From positions 1 through 5,077 of the forward strand of contig JAUWAR010000092.1 in NCBI GenBank assembly GCA_030601965.1: a stretch of DNA of 5,077 nucleotides. Reading direction: 5' to 3'. Positions 4,148 to 5,077 of the stretch are shown here, piece by piece. Below the pieces are notes generated by a model that was not told the origin of the DNA, made no database searches, and worked only from the letters and a program-made list of their open reading frames with translations. Position numbers and translations under genes: made by a program. The stretch comes from a bacterium. Lineage in GTDB: Bacteria > Hydrothermota > UBA3073 > JACQXS01 > JAUWAR01. The number at the start of each line of letters is the position of its first letter. Within the stretch, counting starts at the first letter, position 1.

Positions 4148-5077
4148 ATGAAACTGCTTAATGAATTAAACGAAAAAATAGAAAAACTCTGGGGGTTTCT
4201 TTGAGATAGACAAAAAAGAGAAACGGGTATCAGAAACTGAACAAGAGATTGCAAAACCAGATTTTTGGAACAATAAGAACCACGCAAGAACCCTTACAAA
4301 AGAACTCGCTGAGAATAAAGAAATAATAGAAACCTTCAAAAATTTAAAACAAGAAATTAACGATTTGATAGAAATTGAAAGACTATCAAATAGCGAGGAG
4401 CAAAAAGAAATTGAAAAAGAAACACATAAACTGCAAGAGAAAGTAGAAACCCTGGAGTTAAGATTTACCCTGAATGGTAAAGATGATAAAAAAGATGCAA
4501 TCCTCACAATTCACCCTGGTGCTGGTGGAACAGAATCGTGTGATTGGGCACAAATGCTTTTTCGGATGTACACAAGATGGATGGAAAACAAGGGATTTAA
4601 ATTCAAGGTGCTGAATTATGAAGTGGGTGATGTAGCAGGGCTCAAAGATACAATAATTGAAGTAAGAGGAGAGTATGTTTATGGTTACCTCAAAACAGAA
4701 TCTGGTATTCACAGACTTGTCCGAATTTCTCCATTTGATGCAAATAAGAAACGGCATACTTCATTTGCCTCTGTTTTTGTATATCCTGCACCAGATGAAC
4801 AAACTCCTATTGATATAAACGAAAACGACCTCAAGTTACAGACATTCAGGTCAAGTGGTCCGGGTGGTCAAAATGTGAACAAACTTTCAACAGCGGTGAG
4901 GATTACACATATTCCAACAGGAACTGTAGCAACCTGCCAAAGTGAGAGGTCTCAATATCAGAATAGAGAGAATGCGATGCGCATATTAATGGCAAAACTT
5001 TACCTCCAGAGAGAGCAAGAGCAAGAAAAGGAGAAAGCAAAATTAGAGGAAAGAAAAACAGAGATAGGATGGGCAAG
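4148..5077 (+). CDS. prfB: Peptide chain release factor 2, with programmed +1 frameshift (3' end outside window)
   Basis: RF2 recognises UAA and UGA and triggers peptide release on the ribosome. Translation starts at ATG 4148 behind GGGGGG (4137-4142, spacer 5 nt). It reads 18 codons (MKLLNELNEKIEKLWGFL), meets TGA at 4202-4204, and continues in the +1 frame from GAG at 4203 (EIDKKEKRVSE). Domain 1 is coiled coil rich (to about 4480). It is followed by HPGAGGTESCDWAQML, the stop-codon-recognising SPF tripeptide of RF2 (4728-4736, within HRLVRISPFD), and the peptidyl-tRNA-hydrolysing GGQ (4863-4871, within SSGPGGQNVNK), then AVRITHIPTGTVATCQ. The window ends near EIGWA, roughly 50 residues before the expected end. 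The gene begins 2 nt after the truncated etfA, so it may be cotranscribed with it, although that junction could be recent. An annotation that ignores the frameshift would miss the first 18 codons. Confidence 0.96.
4191..4204 (+). promoter_or_regulatory. prfB programmed +1 frameshift signal
   Basis: The site is GGGGG (4191-4195), TTT, CTT (4199-4201), TGA (4202-4204). This matches the E. coli prfB site (AGGGGG, TAT, CTT, TGA) in order and spacing: an internal Shine-Dalgarno-like sequence 3 nt before the CUU slip codon and the UGA stop. When RF2 is scarce, termination at UGA is slow, the tRNA on CUU slips to UUU, and full RF2 is made. This gives feedback control of RF2 and shows that UGA acts as a stop in this organism. 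Confidence 0.95.

Noticed and set aside
4202..4204. TGA read as an amino acid (recoded genetic code)
   Set aside because: The site has the full prfB frameshift signal and the downstream RF2 frame is +1, not 0. Simple readthrough would not give RF2.

Overview
The window is AT-rich bacterial DNA with every gene on the + strand: the 3' end of gatB, a complete apgM (cofactor-independent phosphoglycerate mutase, archaeal type), a frameshifted etfB, a BrnT/BrnA-like toxin-antitoxin pair, an etfA that carries a ferredoxin domain but lacks its FAD domain, and the first ~310 codons of prfB (release factor 2). The ferredoxin-type ETF and the archaeal-type mutase suggest an uncultivated anaerobic bacterium. 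The UGA stop inside the prfB frameshift site, with an RF2-type SPF motif, shows that UGA is read as stop (standard code). I cannot assign a phylum.

Layout. Positions 3-455 are the C-terminal part of GatB (tRNA-dependent amidotransferase), then apgM at 476-1675 (glycolysis/gluconeogenesis). apgM overlaps etfB by the 4-nt ATGA, so gatB-apgM-etfB reads as one operon. etfB (1672-2458) is split near 2017 by a net +1 shift. etfA (3237-4145) would normally follow directly, but a toxin-antitoxin module (2590-3151) sits between them. etfA stops right after the SGGRG motif that opens the FAD-binding domain, and prfB starts 2 nt after its stop codon. The ETF therefore looks like a decaying or rearranged system, unless both lesions are assembly errors. 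prfB uses the classic +1 programmed frameshift (GGGGG, 3 nt, CTT TGA).

The most unusual feature is that short repeats are embedded in frame in conserved protein genes. There are two heptanucleotide tandem arrays (CCGATTA in gatB, AAATCTC in etfA), a 27-nt hairpin element in apgM, and a 60-bp two-hairpin palindromic element in etfA. All lie where the family proteins have linkers or variable loops, all keep the frame, and none introduces a stop. This resembles Rickettsia palindromic elements and cyanobacterial heptamer repeats in behaviour, but I do not recognise the sequences as those families.
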